From NCBI RefSeq assembly GCF_037975245.1, contig NC_092577.1:1732001-1796000 (forward strand): 64,000 bases of DNA, given 5' to 3'. The notes below the pieces were generated by a model that saw only the letters and a list, made by a program, of their open reading frames with translations, was not told where the DNA came from and did not search any database. Positions 1 through 10,922 of this stretch are shown one piece after another; position 1 is the stretch's first letter; each line of letters begins with the position of its first letter. The position numbers were made by a program, and so were the translations under genes. This DNA comes from Apostichopus japonicus (taxonomy: Eukaryota > Echinodermata > Holothuroidea > Aspidochirotida > Stichopodidae).

Positions 1-805
1 CCATGAAAATTCCATTTAGGACTACAGATAAGATTTGCTTTCAATATTGCGCTTTGTAAGAGATTTGGAAGGTTCTTGCACTGATCAATGTGAAATTGTT
101 CACAAGGCTATTTTTGTTACATTGGTTTACTTAACAGCTTCTGCATGGGCCTAATCAATATACATTAGTAAAGGCTTCATAATTGACGCAACTTTGTAAC
201 TGACCCACCTTCGAATTGTACTAGCAACGATACAACAGACGACCTTTACTTTTTGCAGCGAAGCGGAGCTACATATTTCACAAGTTTGAATCCATTTCAG
301 GTATGTGCTGATCAAATTGTGATTTTATTGAGCTTTTAACAACCTCCCCAGCTTTGCACATATTTTGGGCATTTGGAAATAAAACTCTCTTAAAATAACC
401 AAAATTAACTCAACATTATATCATTACTCTCTGGGATCTGACCTGTCTGAGCTCAGAGCATAGCAAATAGCATCCAGACTTCCAGAGTCAATGAATGTAT
501 ACTTACAATCAGCTTATGAATGATGCAATGTGTCAGTTTAGGGGTACAGTATGAAAGTACAGTACTTGACATACTGTAGCAGACATTTTGTGGTTAAATT
601 CTCCTCAATTGTACGTTGTGTAGGCACAAAACCATGAATATTTTGAGATAATTACATTTCTGAGGATCTATACATATCAAAATCGCATACACTTGAGTGA
701 TGTGGTTCTTTCCTTGATAGATATCGTTTATCAAACCCTCAAGTGCGCCAATCATGAGCCCACCATGCTATGGTAATACAATACAATCTTTCGCGGAACC
801 GTTAC

Positions 806-860
806 CAGTAGTATCGTGCACAGATGACCCTGGTTCCAGCTTTACGGAAATCTGAAACAT
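806..860 (-). CDS. ZNF-0 exon 1 (partial gene, rest off left edge)
   Basis: First coding exon of a C2H2 zinc-finger gene read on the minus strand. It encodes 18 codons plus one base: MFQISVKLEPGSSVHDTT then G. It ends at a G|GTAAC splice donor (phase 1). The same exon occurs ahead of each of the other ZNF genes here, with in-frame length changes (18, 21 or 22 codons), which is what a coding exon should show. The ATG is supported by an in-frame TAA about 70 bases upstream. VKLE fits the SUMO-acceptor consensus psi-K-x-E. Bases 1-120 match the intron just upstream of exon 2 in the other genes, so the finger exon should begin within about 100 bases left of the window. No finger of this gene is visible. 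Confidence 0.75.
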
Positions 861-2057
861 TTTGTTTCCCGTGGATCTGTACTCGGTTGATGATCTTCTG
901 CTATTGATCCGTTTTGTCTTACGAATTTCTTATGTATCCTTTGTAACATTTGAAAATAATGCATTACCCAAACATGTTATTGACGTTGCAGCATGGAACT
1001 AAAATTGGAGAGATTTCACACAAATGATGATATTTATGCATAGGCCATAGAACTAAAATAAATCCACTTCTATGGTGCGGTGTAAACGGATGCAAGTTCC
1101 GAAACGCATCAGTCGACGGAACGCCAAAACAAACCCCATAGGTGGCGTTGCTTCACCTTTGTTAATTTCTTCAGGACCACAAAACCCGTGACATGTGTGT
1201 CACCTTCAACAGCTGCAGGGCTACATTCCACCCCTTACAAACATCTTCATTCATTTAGAATTTGCCCATTTCCATACAGGTCTTCGAAACGCTGTGTACA
1301 TCACTGCACCATTAATCTACATGGCGGTCTCACAGAACAGCTGCACATGCACTCCTCCCCTACCATGAATGCCCTATCAATAAAAACTCTGGATAGCCCA
1401 CTGATTTTCACAGATAAATGAGTCAATTAGTCAGAAAATAACATACAGTAGCTCTGTTTATATGAAAGATAGTAACTAAAATAATATCCTTCTTTAGTAC
1501 AGTTCATGTTGGTTCAGTTCACATAGCCTAGGCCAGTCCAAGCTTCCACATAGTTGCTACTCTAGCTTAAGTGTACTCCTGTAAATACTCCATGTAATGT
1601 AACTCCACATTGACTCTTGGGGTAAGTAAGTCACTTAAAGGCTTCCCACTGTACATACTGAAGACGTACCACATATATGAATGAGATTGAAATCTACTGA
1701 CAAAAGGAACTTCTGAGAGCCAGTTGGTTTATTGATTCGTTGCTTTATTTTGTATGAAAACATTCAACAGTAAATTTGATCTCTGTTGTCCTCAAATGAC
1801 CTGTGACCTCTGAGATCCCCAGTCTACAATGGTAAACGTTTGATAATTTCACAGGAAATTTATCTTCTTTGTTATTTAAGAAACAGACATGAAAGCACAC
1901 TCCCAGGGATAGCTTGAGAAATATTTCCAGTATTTGTTCCTAAGGAATTGCAGGTGGTTAAGAGTGAAATCTATAACATTAGATGACATTCAACATGATA
2001 TTTCATGTGCTTACATATATTTTCCTTGGGTTAACAATTTATATCATTCAGTTGTAG
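861..2057. other. 5' flank of ZNF-0, no further gene
   Basis: Gene-free stretch. About 75 bases directly upstream of the ATG (861-935) are conserved with the same position in ZNF-1 to ZNF-4 and probably hold 5' UTR. A block at about 1000-1160 resembles the flanks of ZNF-2 (24,360-24,530) and ZNF-3 (30,060-30,220). Bases 1730-2057 resemble 26,020-26,360 and 31,970-32,780, so this belongs to the same duplicated unit. Small ORFs here have no recognisable product. Confidence 0.5.
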
Positions 2058-2744
2058 TGTAATGAAATAGTAATACTGCCTCTTTGATGTTACCGAAAAA
2101 CTCCATCGAGACACCGTACAGGCCCTTTATATATTTATCTAGGTCATGGATTCAGTTTTCCCACGAGAAGTCTTAACTATCTTATTGAATCTTGTTACAG
2201 GGCCTTTTCCCAAAATAGATTCCATTGTGTCTGTAGAACATTCGAGAAGGTTCTTCTCACGTGGTATGGAAGTTTCCATAGAAAGGGGTGGACTTCCAAA
2301 CTCCCAACCAATCAGGGCAGATCAGTCATTTATCCAATGATTTTTATATCGTTAAGCTAATGCAGGATGAGCAGGTTATTGGCTGCCTTCTGATTATGCG
2401 CAGAGGGATTTCAGTAGAGTAAGGTATAAAAGGCGGCATGGGTCCCGCAAGTTCTTCACTTCGTCACCATTTCATCACCCCTTCGAATTGCGTAATTGAC
2501 GGAGTTAAATCATTGTAATTTTGTTTGTAAGAGAATCGACAGAGAAGAAATTATACCGAATCACTAATTAAATCCAATCTTGTGAAATTGTTTTTCTGAG
2601 AACTCATTGTTTTCTTCTATCTTCCGTTCGAGACGTCTCCTGAAGAAGCATAAAATACGGCATCAAGATAACCCCAGTACCTTTCCATCGCGAGTCCCAA
2701 TACAATATTACATGTCGGAGGAGCGGGCTCGTCATAATATTACA
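2058..2744 (+). mobile_element. Solo LTR-like insertion (LTR retroelement fossil)
   Basis: A 687-bp block present here and missing from the paralogous positions near 26,370 and 32,790. It starts TGTAAT and ends ATTACA, the usual TG...CA form of long terminal repeats. It has a TATA-box-like TATAAAAGG near 2430, which would mark the U3/R side. The flanks gtag and gtaa are only an imperfect target duplication. No internal coding part accompanies it, so it looks like a solo LTR fossil. The family is uncertain (Gypsy or BEL/Pao possible). It is younger than the ZNF unit duplication that the empty paralogues reflect. Confidence 0.5.
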
Positions 2745-2939
2745 GTAACTAACTACTAGTTCTCTGTGTCACAGAGGCATGCGAACAAGAAATAAGGGCA
2801 TGAACAAGTAGTTGAATTTTACAGAGTATATTAAATCACCATGATATTTCATGTGCTTACCTATTTCCCTGGTGATAAACAAAATGACATTCAGTAGTAG
2901 GTATACTAAAACAACTAGTTCTCTGTATTGATAAACTGA

Positions 2940-3099
2940 AGTTCATATTTAGACATAATGTTACAAGAGTATTTACATATTATGAATGCTAAATGTTTCT
3001 CCTGTGTATATTCTTTGAAGTCTTTTCCAATTGCTGAACTACTAAGGCTTTGCTCCGGTAGGTGTTTTTCCATTTACTCTACCCTTCCAACTTCCAAAC
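2940..3099 (-). pseudogene. Decayed zinc-finger tail (outer piece, ZNF-1 unit)
   Basis: Homologous to 26,547-26,740 and 32,990-33,150. On the minus strand it still shows finger-like spacing and eroded TGEKP-type linkers, but the Cys/His pairs are mostly lost. It is continuous with 5037-5654 and has been separated from it by the DNA transposon at 3100-5036. Confidence 0.5.
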
Positions 3100-5036
3100 C
3101 AGGCGCGTATCCAGGATTTTCTAACCCGGGGGGCGCGAATTACTATCTAAGCGGAGCGCCACCATCGGTTGGCGCGGAGCGTACAAGAAAATTTCTGGTT
3201 TAGATACCCACCAATTCACCGGAAATGGCCCTTCTCGGGCTTGAAAATGACCAACCAGATGTACACTTTTACCTGAGAACCAAGTTTTTCGTAATAGTTT
3301 TTTTCCATCCATTGATTGTCACCAGTCACACATCATGTTCGAACTCATTGCATGTCCTATGGATCATTGCTTTTGTAGGTGATTCTACGTCACGGCCCAC
3401 AATATCCGAAAGCCCCACTTTTCAAGGTTTTAAGCCCATTATTTGTTGAGAATTTGAAAATTCACATTTCTCGTGAATAAAATCACTTTAAAACATACCC
3501 ATAATGTTGCCCAAAATTCAATCTATGGACAACCAATATAGAAAAACCTCCTTGAACCCCTAACAGACAGGTCAAAATTGCACGAGTAGAGGAAAGTATG
3601 ATGAAGAATGTTGGTGAGGAAATTTTGGAAAATTCAGACACAGTTAATTTATTGGTGTAGAAATATTGCAATCTCTTATAATGGCTATTATAAAACTTGG
3701 TTGAAGGAAATGAAAAATAGCAGATATTTCCGATATGAGGTATATCGAAACCGAACACTACACACATAGGCGTAGGTCCCGTAGGAGGTGGGGGCTGCAG
3801 CCCCCCCCCCCCCCCCGCAACCAATTTTTATTCGGGCACCTACTGAAAGAAAAATAAATAGCAATGAATAGCTTAAAAATGATCTCCTTGGTAATTAAAA
3901 TAAAGTTCTAAGCTTGGCCGACATTACTACTGTAAAAGAGAGTTTTGACATAAATTGATCTGTATATGCTTTTTTTTCATCTACATAAGACATTTGGTTG
4001 TTTACATTAGCATCCGGCGGTACACTTTGCAACTTTCACGGACCGTAAGGTACACGATGCCATACAATGTAATGACTGATGCTTGCTTATATGATATTGG
4101 CATCGATATGTTGAACGCGCGCTAAGCGCGCGAAAAATGTTGGCTTTTTTTTTCGGGCAAGTCGTTACAGCCCCAAATCCAATTTGGCTCCTACGCCTTT
4201 GACTACACACATAGACAGTTTTTGAGGCTGTTCATCGTGGAACATGCATTTCAATGCTCACTGATATTATGTTATATCTGCTCTTTGCTTTACAAATTCG
4301 AACAGGCGTGTAGCGAGTAATTGCCAAGGGAGGGGCGAAGCCTGTAGGCAAACTATTTAAGCGAAGCGCCACCATGAGTTGGCGCGAAGCGTACAAGAAA
4401 AATTTTGGCCGAAAATGCCTCCCAGATCGCTGGAAATGACACTTCCCAGGCCTTGTAAGTTGCATCTAAGCATTGTCTATTTTGAAATTACTAGCGATGT
4501 CGTAAAGAAAATTTGCTCGGGGGGGGGGGGGGCGGTCGCCCCCTTCCCGAAATGCGTCATGTTCCCCGACGACTCGGTCGAGTTCAAGACCAGCCACAGT
4601 TGGTTCCATATAGCACAATTGTACAATTGTTAAGGCGTCCATACACACACACGCGTTATGATAGACCATATATAGTATTTATATAGATACATTAGTGAGA
4701 GAGGAAAAATGGAAACGTCAAAAATGGAGTTGTCGTTGTAAGGGGTAGGGTGAGGCGCACACCCCCTCCGTAATCCTTGATCTGTCACTGGCTACCCTGT
4801 GTATATAATTGGGATCAGCGCTTTAACTATGACTGTTCCTCTTTCTCTTCCCGAGGCCTTGGCTATCTTCTACTCCCTCCTTTTCTCCTTTTTCTCTCTT
4901 TTTTCTTTTCCCTTCCTTTCTCTCCTCCTTTTCTTTTTTCCCCCTCCTTTTCCCTTTTTTCTTCTCTTTTTTTCTCTCCTCTTTTCCTTACCCGGGGGGC
5001 GCGCGCCCCCAACGCCCCCCCCTGGATACGCACCTG
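3100..5036. mobile_element. Non-autonomous DNA transposon, 1.94 kb
   Basis: Terminal inverted repeats: left CAGGCGCGTATCCAGG, right end CCTGGATACGCACCTG. It is flanked by CAAAC on both sides (3095-3099 and 5037-5041). The empty site is preserved in the paralogous ZNF tail near 33,145, where the flanks join directly. The interior contains G/C homopolymer runs, two segments of the GCGCCACC...GGCGCG repeat seen elsewhere in the window (3147-3240, 4360-4470), a pyrimidine tract at 4860-4990 and a nested hAT-like element. No transposase was recognised. The 5-bp target duplication is shorter than the usual hAT 8 bp. Confidence 0.7.
3765..4201. mobile_element. Nested hAT-like MITE
   Basis: 437-bp element inside the 3100-5036 transposon. 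Its ends are CATAGGCGTAGG and the inverse of CAAAGGCGTAGG. Perfect 8-bp target duplications ACTACACA lie at 3757-3764 and 4202-4209, as expected for hAT elements. There is a C-run near the left end and no coding capacity. Confidence 0.65.
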
Positions 5037-5654
5037 CAAACTGAGCCAAGAATTTGGGCCATGTGCAGTCTCTCTAGTGTGTGTTCATTCTTGTGTGTGT
5101 TCCTCCATGTGTCTTCCAGATTAAACAAACTTTGCTTATTTTTCTCTACGGTATGTATTCACATCTCCTCAATTGACCAGATAAGCAAAGATTTTCTTTA
5201 AGAAGTGACACTGATAATGCTTCTCCCATGTGTAATTTTCCTTCCTTTTGTCTACAAGCTTTTTTTCACCATAGTTAAACTTATGTTCTAGTTCTTTCAT
5301 GTGTTACCAGACAACCCAAAATAATGGAATATTTTTTCCACAATAAAGCTACATTCATCCCTATACTGTATTTATAATTTCTTGTGCCATCACAGAATCA
5401 GATTTCAAGAGCAAACATTTTGTCACATTTAACTACATTGATAAGGTTTCTCTCCTGTATGATATCTTTCATGTGCCTAAACACATGTAAGTTCATTCAT
5501 TAGGCTGTTCTCCTCAATGTTGTCTCTTCCCTATGTGTTCTTACATGCTACCTCAGAGCTCCAGATAAAGACAAATTGTTGGCTCCGATATTCACATTGA
5601 TAGGCTTCTATCCTGCATTTGTCCAGAATCAGCAAACATTTTCATACAGTAGTT
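5037..5654 (-). pseudogene. Decayed zinc-finger tail downstream of ZNF-1
   Basis: Continuation of the finger array past the last readable fingers of the ZNF-1 unit. Linker-like stretches corresponding to HTGEKP and HERTH recur at 84-base spacing, but stops and lost cysteines make it non-coding. It is closely related to 26,740-27,361 and 16,412-16,915, so the decay predates duplication of the units. Confidence 0.6.
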
Positions 5655-6429
<775 letters not shown>

Positions 6430-7502
6430 TTACTCTCCTGTGTGTGTTCTTTCATGGTATTTCAAACTAGCAGAGTGGGTAAACTTTTTGTCACAATAGT
6501 TACACTGATAAGGCTTTTCTCCTGTGTGTGTTCTTACATGTCTCTTCAATTGTCCAGATGCAGCAAACTTTTTGTCACAGCAGTTACACTGATAAGGCTT
6601 CAATCCTGTGTGTCGTCTTTCATGGCTCTTCACATAAGCAGCCTGAGCAAAGTTTTTGTCACAGTACTTGCACTGATAGGACCTGTCTCCTGTATGTATA
6701 TTTTCATGTGACCTCAAACTTGCAGATACAGAAAACGTTTTCTTACAATAGCTGCACTGATAAGGCTTCTCACCTGTGTGACTTCTTTCATGTATCCTCA
6801 TTTTACTAGAATAAGCAAACATTTTCTTACAGTAGCTACACTGATAAGCCTTCTCTCCTGTGTGTGTTATTTCATGCCTCTTCACAGTAGTAGCTTCTGC
6901 AAACTTTTTGTCACAGTAGTTACATTGATAAGGCTTCTCTCCTGTGTGGGTTCTTTCATGTCTCCTTACTTTTCCACATTCAGCAAACATTTTCTTACAG
7001 TATTTACACTTATAAGGCTTCTCTCCTGTGTGCATTCTTTCATGTATCTTTAATTGTCCAGAATAAGCAAACTTTGTCTTACAGTAGCTACACTGATAAG
7101 GTTTCTCTCCTGTATGTGTTCTTTCATGGCGTTTCAAACTACCAGCTTGGGTAAACTTTTTGTCACAGTAGTTACACTGATAGGACCTCTCTCCTGCATG
7201 TGTGTTTTCATGTTTTTCCACACTTCCAGAGTGAGTAAACAGATTGTTGCCATCACTACTTTCATCAGGATTCTCTTCTCTATTAAGTGTACAAATCTCT
7301 GTATTTTCTGGTTTTACTATATTTTTTTTTGAATCATCAGGGTATTCTTCTCCATTATTGACCTCATCCTCCAGGCTGAATAAAACATGACATGAGTAGC
7401 TATCGACTGGTTCCCCAGACTCATTTTCTTCCTTCTTAACATCCTGTTGATGTCCTTGGTGATGTGAGTGAGCAATGTGTCCAGAGGACAGTCCCTGCGA
7501 TA
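6430..7502 (-). CDS. ZNF-1 exon 2, C2H2 zinc-finger protein, 9 fingers
   Basis: Main exon of a two-exon gene. The acceptor ...TTTTTCAG|TA at 7503/7502 joins in phase to exon 1 (8810-8873), giving a predicted protein of 378 residues. Residues 23-128 form a conserved acidic N-terminal region with DVKKEE and IVKPEN (both psi-K-x-E) and a cysteine-less remnant finger ending HENTH. Residues 129-378 are nine C-x2-C-x12-H-x3-H fingers with TGEKP linkers. This is a likely nuclear sequence-specific DNA-binding protein; its target is unknown. The reading frame stops at 6430-6432, where TAA replaces the Lys codon AAA of a TGEKP linker. Further fingers follow downstream, so this is a truncated form of a longer array. 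Finger 5 looks like a recombinant of fingers 5 and 6 of ZNF-3. The intron is 1.3 kb. The gene may still be functional with nine fingers. Confidence 0.8.
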
Positions 7503-7907
7503 CTGAAAAATGAAGCAAAAACGAGGTGAAATAATGAAAACAGAAACCAACCTTTTTATTTATTCTACTTTTCTTAAATGAGAATTATTACATTTAGGAC
7601 TGCAGATAAGATTTGCTATCTACCTTGTTATTTGAAAGTGATCAGGAAGGTTCTTGCACTGATCAATATGAAATTGTTCACAAGGCTATTTTTTGTACTT
7701 TGACCCATGGTCACCTCAGATGACCACTGACCTTTACAGTAACCACAATCATAATCTTTTTGGTGTTTAAATTATTTTCTGGTGGTTGAAGGTGATGTAA
7801 ATTACAAAATTGTTGAAAATGTTATCATATCATATTGCATCAACAAGGACTGATTTTTGTAAATTTTGTGATTAGTATATGAATCTGTCAACTGGGGAAT
7901 GGATTAA

Positions 7908-8265
7908 ATGCATTGAAGACTTGCCCCAAACAGTGTACTGCCCTCTGAAAAAAAGTTAACTTTCTGTTGCTTGCAAGTTTTCTTCTTGTGAATACAAACT
8001 TCAGACAGTACTTAATGAAACAAGATATCTTGTTATCTGTTTTCTAGACCTTAGTTGTCCATCGCTGCTATGTACACTGTGTTGTGGGTATTGACCGTAG
8101 CTGCATACATTGACTGTACACTAGTGTCTCAATACCGAAGGTAGCAAGCTGTGTGTGTATTTTCTGGGATCGATGGTGGTGTCTAACACTTCTGTTACAA
8201 CTCATTCGAAACTAGGTCAGATTACCTGCAATAGACGTTCCTTTTTGTGCGAGTCTTCACACCCT
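7908..8265. mobile_element. TTAA-flanked MITE, copy in ZNF-1 intron
   Basis: 358-bp element with TTAA on both sides (7904-7907, 8266-8269). Its terminal inverted repeats resemble TGAAGACTCGC (left GAAGACTTGC, right GCGAGTCTTCA). Related copies lie near 36.6, 42.5 and 45.0 kb. TTAA targets are typical of piggyBac-like elements, but there is no transposase to confirm the superfamily. Confidence 0.65.
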
Positions 8266-8809
8266 TTAATGAGCAGGGTGAACACAAAAGAGATAGATGT
8301 AAGAGGATAAGTAGACAAGGGAGGAAGAGAAGAAAGAAACCAACAGGGGAAAGAGGGTAGGAAGGAGATAACTTTTTGTGAATGACAACTAAGCAAAATC
8401 TTGCTCCCTTTTGGCAGATATCCAATTTTTACATGTATGTCATTGTATCCACCACACAAAGCACTTTTTACATTACCAAGGAACAGTTTGCCTAAGAAAG
8501 TTGTACTTGCAAGTAGTAGTGTGAATGGGTTTAAGAATGCATTGTAATCGGGTCTGAGTGTTTGTGTCTTCAGCTTTTTTTATCTCTCCTATACTAGGGT
8601 CCTTGATGGGGACTTCAGTGTCCCTCCTGATCGTTTTCTTCTACCAAACTTAACTATCCCACTTTTCCCAGTCTGAATTATATCTACTACTTTTCTTCAG
8701 ATCCCAACTTCTGGATAAACGTTTACAGGGAAAGCTGGGTACAGCTGTTAAGCCCATTATTTATAGTTACTCAAATACGATATAACTAGACTATTCGCGG
8801 AACCGTTAC

Positions 8810-8873
8810 CTGTGTTAACAGTGCTATCGTGAGACGGTGACCCTGGTTCCACCTTTACGGAGATCTGAAACAT
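8810..8873 (-). CDS. ZNF-1 exon 1
   Basis: Encodes MFQISVKVEPGSPSHDSTVNT plus the first base of a Val codon, ending at an ACAG|GTAAC donor. Joining to 7502 restores GTA (Val) and the frame into exon 2. VKVE is a SUMO-acceptor-like motif. The sequence upstream of the ATG matches the 5' region of the sibling genes. A strong hairpin lies about 190 bases upstream. Confidence 0.75.
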
Positions 8874-9059
8874 TTTGTTTCCCGTGGATAAGTGCTCGGT
8901 TGATGATCTTCTGCTTGTTTTGCGGTTGATCCGTTTCGTCTTGTAATCAGTTTAAATTTTACACTGCGTAATATTAAACCAGAAAACGAAAACGTTTAGT
9001 TGTTCCGATACCCAAACGTATTCGTACTTTGTGCACTCAGCCATACATGTTTATAATAC

Positions 9060-9105
9060 GTACGTACCAGAGCCGTATATTTAGATAAACGGCTCTGGTA
9101 CGTAC
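9060..9105. promoter_or_regulatory. Perfect 17-bp hairpin upstream of ZNF-1
   Basis: GTACGTACCAGAGCCGT and its exact reverse complement, separated by a 12-base loop. At the matching distance upstream of ZNF-4 (35,470-35,512) the core ATACGGCTCTG occurs twice as a direct repeat, so this is a shared upstream motif in altered arrangement. Its function is unknown. A second perfect stem, CCATAGAAATT with AATTTCTATGG, lies at about 9222-9250. Confidence 0.5.
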
Positions 9106-9259
9106 CAAACTGAAAAGGGATAATCTTTTGACTGAGTAGTGTATCGTTGTACTAAACATAGAAATTGAAGTTCAATTTCTATGCCGTAATTTGTACCCTA
9201 TATTATTGTAGAGTAGCGGGGACCATAGAAATTTAATCAATTTCTATGGTGGGGACAAA

Positions 9260-9839
9260 CTAGAACGAATGACAGCGAATGACAATTGACTTTGTACAGA
9301 GTTAATTATCATTCGCGAATGACACCAAATGCCGAACGAATGACAACGAAGGACAGTGGTGTGAAGTGATAAAATGAGTGGAGTAAATGCGGTTATTGGT
9401 TTTCTGCGCAAAAAGGATTTGAGGAAAATCGCATGTTACGTGGTTGCAGGGTTTTGGTGTAATTTACGGATAGAAACCACAGGGAGAGTTTTTGTGTGAG
9501 AATGCGCTTGAGTGCTGTGCTTTTGACATTTACCTCTGTAGATTAATATAGAAAGATAACTGAAGCCGTTTCAAGAGTATAGTATTGTTAGTTTCTAACA
9601 ATTAATATCAGAAAAAATGACGTTAACTTTACTTTTTAAAATCAGACTTACAATTTCGCTTACCATAAGGTGCGTTTGTATCTTGTCCGTACTAGAGACT
9701 AGTCCGTACTTTACTAGATCTGTAAGCCACGCACTTCGCGTCCACTCGGTTTGCGTGGCTTAAATATACCCACGAAGTCTGAACTGTGATATCCGGTTGA
9801 AGCAAATGTCTGTGCTGTCATTACTGTCATTCGTTTTAG
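9260..9839. mobile_element. Candidate MITE with CGAATGACA-type ends
   Basis: Left end CTAGAACGAATGACAGCG and, in inverted form, CTAAAACGAATGACAGTA at the right. CGAATGACA also repeats several times inside both ends. A perfect 11-bp stem TAAGCCACGCA/TGCGTGGCTTA lies at about 9731-9763. No clear target duplication was found. Confidence 0.4.
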
Positions 9840-10303
9840 TGTGTACAACATATTGTCATTCGTTTTAGTAACAACCCGATTTGTGTACTCTTAGTTTAGT
9901 TTAGTAGGGGAAAAAAAGGATCAGAAAGAACACTTGAGTCCCTATCAAGGACCCTTTAGGAGAGGGGGCAAAAACAGACGACACAAAAATCAGACCCGAT
10001 TCCTATAAGAAAATTGCTTGTGACCAGAAACTTTACTTTATATATGGGCCTATTAATTTTTTGGGACCAAAATCGTTTTGGGCCAAATCAATTTTCGAAT
10101 AAAATGTGTTTCGATTTAAACCAAAATATGTTACAGGCGTACCATGGAGGGGGGGGGGATGGTCTGCGCAAATAGGGAGGGGGGATAGCCATGCCCGCTC
10201 AACCTCGGGGCTCAGTCGGGGAAATTTGAAAACGTCCACACTGGTAGCGACGCGTGCTGTGTGACCAATCATTGCCCCTTGTTAAAATACATAACTATCG
10301 GGC

Positions 10304-10922
10304 GTATGGAAAGCCATTTTCACATTTAATAAGGAATTTCAGATATCTCGAAATAATTTCAGATATCTCGAAATAATTTCAGATATCTCAAATTAAATTA
10401 CAGATATCTCCAATTGATTTAAGATATCTACAAATAATTGCATATATCTTAAAATCAATTTCAGATATCTTGAAATACCAGAGAATTTCAGATATCTGAC
10501 ACTGAATTCGAGATATCTGAAATTGAATTCGAGATATCTGAAATTGAATTCGAGATATCTGAAATTGAATTCAGGATATCTGCAATTCTATTTCAGATAT
10601 CTGAAATAGAATATCAGATATCTCGAGTTCAATTGCAGAGATCTCGAATTCAATTTTAGATAGGCTATCTGAAATATAATTTCAGATATCTTGAATTCAA
10701 TTGCAGATATCTGAATTTGAATTTCAGATATCTCGAATTCAATTTCGTATATATCGAATTCAATTTCAGATATCTGAATTTGAATTTCAGATATCTCGAA
10801 TTCAATTTAAGATATCTCGAATTTAATTTTAGATATCTGAAATAGAATTTAAGATATCTGAAATAAGAAACAATTTAAGATATCTCAAATTCCCGATTAA
10901 ATGTTAAAATGGCTTTCCATAC
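10304..10922. mobile_element. Fold-back element filled with GATATC repeats
   Basis: 619-bp element with matching ends: GTATGGAAAGCCATTTTCAC at the left and its diverged inverse at the right, continuing into ACATTTAAT. GGGC occurs on both sides (10,300-10,303; 10,923-10,926), consistent with a 4-bp target duplication. The whole interior is about 25-30 degenerate units of the form ATTTCAGATATCTCGAATT. Each is near-palindromic around GATATC, spaced about 20 bases and mixed in orientation. No ORF. The superfamily is not identified. Confidence 0.7.

Larger units (their letters stand above)
8580..9975. repeat. Long inverted-repeat arms around ZNF-1 exon 1
   Basis: A stretch at about 8580-8655 (GGGTCCTTGATGGGGACT and following) reappears in inverted, diverged form at about 9898-9975. 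The arms are roughly 75 bases and enclose about 1.25 kb, including ZNF-1 exon 1. They could be two unrelated insertions of one MITE in opposite orientation, or the ends of one larger element that surrounds the exon. Confidence 0.5.

Noticed and set aside
4860-5000. Poly-Phe/Leu ORF suggesting a membrane protein
   Set aside because: Pyrimidine tract (TTTTCTCTCC repeats) inside a DNA transposon.
10304-10922. CRISPR-like spaced repeats
   Set aside because: Units are degenerate, palindromic and without unique spacers, bounded by inverted ends, in an animal genome; better explained as a fold-back element.
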